Source: Salicibibacter cibi
GTDB lineage: Bacteria > Bacillota > Bacilli > Bacillales > Marinococcaceae
NCBI RefSeq assembly: GCF_016495865.1
Contig: NZ_CP054706.1
Span: 2,542,001 to 2,606,000, forward strand
Direction of reading: 5' to 3'
Length of the DNA stretch: 64,000 bases
Below, piece after piece: positions 62,103-64,000 of the stretch. The notes under the pieces were generated by a model. It worked only from the letters and a program-made list of their open reading frames with translations, ran no database searches and was not told the origin of the DNA. Each line of letters opens with the position of its first letter. Within the stretch, counting starts at the first letter, position 1. The position numbers and the translations under genes are program-made.

Positions 62103-63215
62103 TTAAAACAGTGTCATTGGCCGGTAGTGAATCGGATCTAAATTGGTAACGGTAATTCCGAGTAAACGCACCCCTTTTCCTGCCATGCCGACCTCTTCCC
62201 AAATGCCTGCCGCCTGATCATAAATCGCTTCGGGCGTTTCAAAATAATGCGGGGCGCTCACTTGTCTCGTTAACGTTTCAAACGACCGATACCTTATTTT
62301 CAGGACAACCGTTTTCCCGTGTTTTTGCACGCGGTTCAATGCAGTAACCACTTCTTGTGCGATTTTCCTTAGTTCATCCGTCACTTCGCTGTCGGTCGTC
62401 AAGTTATGAAAATACGTACGTTCTTTGCCGACAGATTTTCGTTCCCGCTTCATATTTAGCGGCTTGTTATCGATCCCGCGAGCACGGTGATAATAAGAGA
62501 TACCCGCCTTGCCGAAAAGGGAAATGAGATCCATTTGTTCCATTTGATACAAATCTTCCCCGGTGTATATGTTAAGGTTATGCATTTTTTGCGCTGTCTT
62601 CGGACCAATGCCCGGGAATTTCTCAATCGGTAACTTTTTTAAAAAAGGAAGCGCTTCATCAGGTGGGACAACGGTCAAACCTGCCGGTTTTTTCATATCG
62701 GAGGCGATTTTTGCGATGAATTTATTATAGGAAACACCAGCGGAGCTTGTCAGTTTCGTTTCTTTCCATATGTCTCTTTGAATTTGCTTGGCGAGAATCG
62801 TCGCGCTCGGAATTTTCTTATTGTTCGTGGTGACGTCCATATACGCTTCGTCGATGGACATAGGCTCGACCATCGGCGTGTAGCGTTGCATGATCTCCCG
62901 AATTTGCAAAGAAGCTTCTCTGTATGCCCGGTAATTTCCGTCGATAAAAATCCCGTGCGGGCACTGCTCGTATGCTTTATAAGCGCTCATGGCCGAGTGG
63001 ACACCATACTTTCGCGCTTCATAATTCGCCGTGGAAACAATCCCCTTCCCACCGGTTTTTTTCGGATGTTTGGCGATAATCACCGGCTTCCCCTTCAAAG
63101 ACGGATCATCCCGCTCCTCGACAGACGAAAAGAAAGCATCCATATCAATATGTATGATTTTACGCGATGTATCCCGCTGCGGTTCGGGCAGTTGAAAATC
63201 ATGAGAATCATGCAC
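62103..63215 (-). CDS. dinB: DNA polymerase IV (Y-family)
   Basis: This translesion polymerase of about 370 residues shows all Y-family blocks: IIHIDMDAFFSSVEERDDPSLKGKPV (metal Asp), the steric-gate region, YMDVT after SIDEA (catalytic Asp-Glu), GVSYNKFIAKIASDMKKPAG and FPGIGPKTAQKM (HhH). No C-terminal beta-clamp motif could be checked beyond TNLDPIHYRPMTLF. I chose the GTG at 63215, with AAAGAGGG upstream; the ATG at 63236 lacks a ribosome binding site. Confidence 0.95.
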   Translation of the reverse strand: MHDSHDFQLPEPQRDTSRKIIHIDMDAFFSSVEERDDPSLKGKPVIIAKHPKKTGGKGIVSTANYEARKYGVHSAMSAYKAYEQCPHGIFIDGNYRAYREASLQIREIMQRYTPMVEPMSIDEAYMDVTTNNKKIPSATILAKQIQRDIWKETKLTSSAGVSYNKFIAKIASDMKKPAGLTVVPPDEALPFLKKLPIEKFPGIGPKTAQKMHNLNIYTGEDLYQMEQMDLISLFGKAGISYYHRARGIDNKPLNMKRERKSVGKERTYFHNLTTDSEVTDELRKIAQEVVTALNRVQKHGKTVVLKIRYRSFETLTRQVSAPHYFETPEAIYDQAAGIWEEVGMAGKGVRLLGITVTNLDPIHYRPMTLF

Positions 63216-63283
63216 GGAATTTCCCTCTTTTATCATAGTATCTATTGCTATTATATCGAACGTACGATCCTGGGTCAAATCGT

Positions 63284-63314
63284 AAAAAAACCCTAAAGTT
63301 CGTTCACTTTAAGG
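63284..63314 (-). terminator. Terminator of the coiled-coil gene
   Basis: On the minus strand CCTTAAAG and CTTTAGGG pair around TGAACGAA, followed by TTTTTTT. It lies between the coiled-coil gene and dinB. Confidence 0.78.
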
Positions 63315-63348
63315 ATGGAAGGATAAGCATTTTATTTATTTTGGAGGA

Positions 63349-63660
63349 TCAGCGATCCATTCTGGTCTCGAGTTTTTCCTTAAGATCGAACGATCGCTTA
63401 TAAAGAGATTTAATATCGCTTTCGTGATGTTCGATCGTTCCTTTCATGATTGTCACATTTTCGGAAACGTCCACTAATTGCTTATGCATCACATCCTGCT
63501 TTTTTTCTACTCCATCAAAACGATCATTCGCTTCGGTTCGAAAGGATTGGAGCTCGGATCTCACTCCTGAGATTTCCTCGCGGAGCTCCGTTTTCATTCC
63601 GGTCATCTCCGTCTGCAATTCACGGATCGCGTCCAATAGCTGTTCGTTTGTTAGACTCAT
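63349..63660 (-). CDS. Small coiled-coil protein
   Basis: The 103-residue protein is helical throughout. It has a short N-terminus (MSLTNEQLLDAIRELQTEM) and then 11-residue-like units (MKTELREEISGVRSELQSFRTEANDRFDGVEKKQD). Its general layout matches the repeat protein at 43853, though its units are not near-identical. GGGGTGAAG lies before ATG 63660; a GTG three codons earlier is possible. The function is unknown. Confidence 0.72.
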   Translation of the reverse strand: MSLTNEQLLDAIRELQTEMTGMKTELREEISGVRSELQSFRTEANDRFDGVEKKQDVMHKQLVDVSENVTIMKGTIEHHESDIKSLYKRSFDLKEKLETRMDR

Positions 63661-63793
63661 ATTCTTCACCCCACTTCATTCTAAGTGTATAGAACTAATG
63701 TTCTTTTTTCAAGTATGAAATGCTGTTTCTTAGAAGTTAATGTCGGACACTTTTGCAAAAATAAAGGTGCAAAGTGCCCGAAGTTTCTCATCA

Positions 63794-64000
63794 CTATGAC
63801 GGCGGTTTTGCCTCCATAACAGCTTTCTGCATCATTTCCGCATAAGGATAGCCATTGTCGGTGTATTGTTGCGTTACTTTTTCCACATCGTAAGGCACAC
63901 GTTCAATACTCACACGAAAACGTTCTTCGTCTGCGCGGACAATAATATAGGATGCTTTGCTTTGGCCGTCAAACGGCAAGCCTACGCTACCCAAATTGGC
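63794..64000 (-). CDS. Metallophosphoesterase, C-terminal part (runs off the window)
   Basis: The visible 68 residues contain NLGSVGLPFDGQSKASYIIVRADEE, which matches the end of YfcE/diadenosine-tetraphosphatase-like phosphoesterases, where Asn-x-Gly-Ser-x-Gly follows the last metal-binding His. The N-terminal metal-binding motifs lie beyond the window. Substrate and full length cannot be judged. Confidence 0.75.
   Translation of the reverse strand, partial: ANLGSVGLPFDGQSKASYIIVRADEERFRVSIERVPYDVEKVTQQYTDNGYPYAEMMQKAVMEAKPPS

Overview
The window reads as chromosomal DNA of a spore-forming, low-to-mid GC Bacillaceae, probably a halophilic or alkaliphilic relative of Bacillus (a Salicibibacter-like organism is my inference; no database was searched). 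Evidence for the lineage: the order pdhCBA-ykyA-def-ykrA next to rpoY-rnjA, and the dapH-dapL pair, match the Bacillus subtilis ykqC-pdh and ykuQR neighbourhoods. YjcZ-type small proteins and a CotF-like coat gene point to sporulation. A BCCT osmolyte carrier, two MscS channels and very acidic lipoproteins fit a salt-stressed habitat.

Layout. 1-8.4 kb: pyruvate dehydrogenase genes (E2 cut by the window edge), a YkyA lipoprotein, a YjcZ peptide, peptide deformylase and a HAD phosphatase, then a long structured leader in front of rpoY-rnjA. 8.5-17.7 kb: MscS channel, PAP2 phosphatase, a 52-bp tandem repeat, dapH-dapL-glycerophosphodiesterase operon, second MscS, a nucleotidyltransferase, a membrane GAF protein, and ribU under an FMN riboswitch. 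18-23.7 kb: hypothetical and membrane proteins, LysR regulator, cyclase, CopZ and several damaged genes. 23.8-25.7 kb: a 1.57-kb insertion at tRNA-Val(GAC) bounded by a perfect 94-bp direct repeat and carrying only an AT-rich HIRAN-domain gene. 26-29.3 kb: a DHA2 drug exporter, an inverted-repeat element and an FMN reductase.

29.4-37.9 kb: cytochrome bd oxidase and its CydDC exporter (cydABDC order), followed by a two-component system whose sensor has a four-cysteine GAF domain. 38.2-40.6 kb: YbfB-type MFS carrier and TetR regulator with three copies of one operator, a duplicated tetR tail and another 52-bp tandem repeat. 40.7-44.6 kb: an unusual large catalase that lacks the distal asparagine, a LysM protein, and a coiled-coil protein built from 33-bp repeats. 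44.9-50 kb: acyl-CoA ligase and CoA-transferase operon with a perfect CcpA cre site, and a BCCT carrier. 50-57.9 kb: canonical large catalase, frameshifted spore-coat gene, HMCES-type protein, YkyA-like lipoprotein with DUF4015 hydrolase, YaiI and a YusW-like lipoprotein. 58-64 kb: sulfate assimilation operon cysH-sat-cysC-cobA/hemD, DNA polymerase IV, a second coiled-coil protein and the end of a metallophosphoesterase.

The most unusual items are the tRNA-Val mini-island with its single HIRAN gene, the catalase with changed active-site residues, the TetR operator triplet with a decayed duplicate, the 52-bp-period intergenic repeats, and the unassigned leader of rpoY-rnjA.
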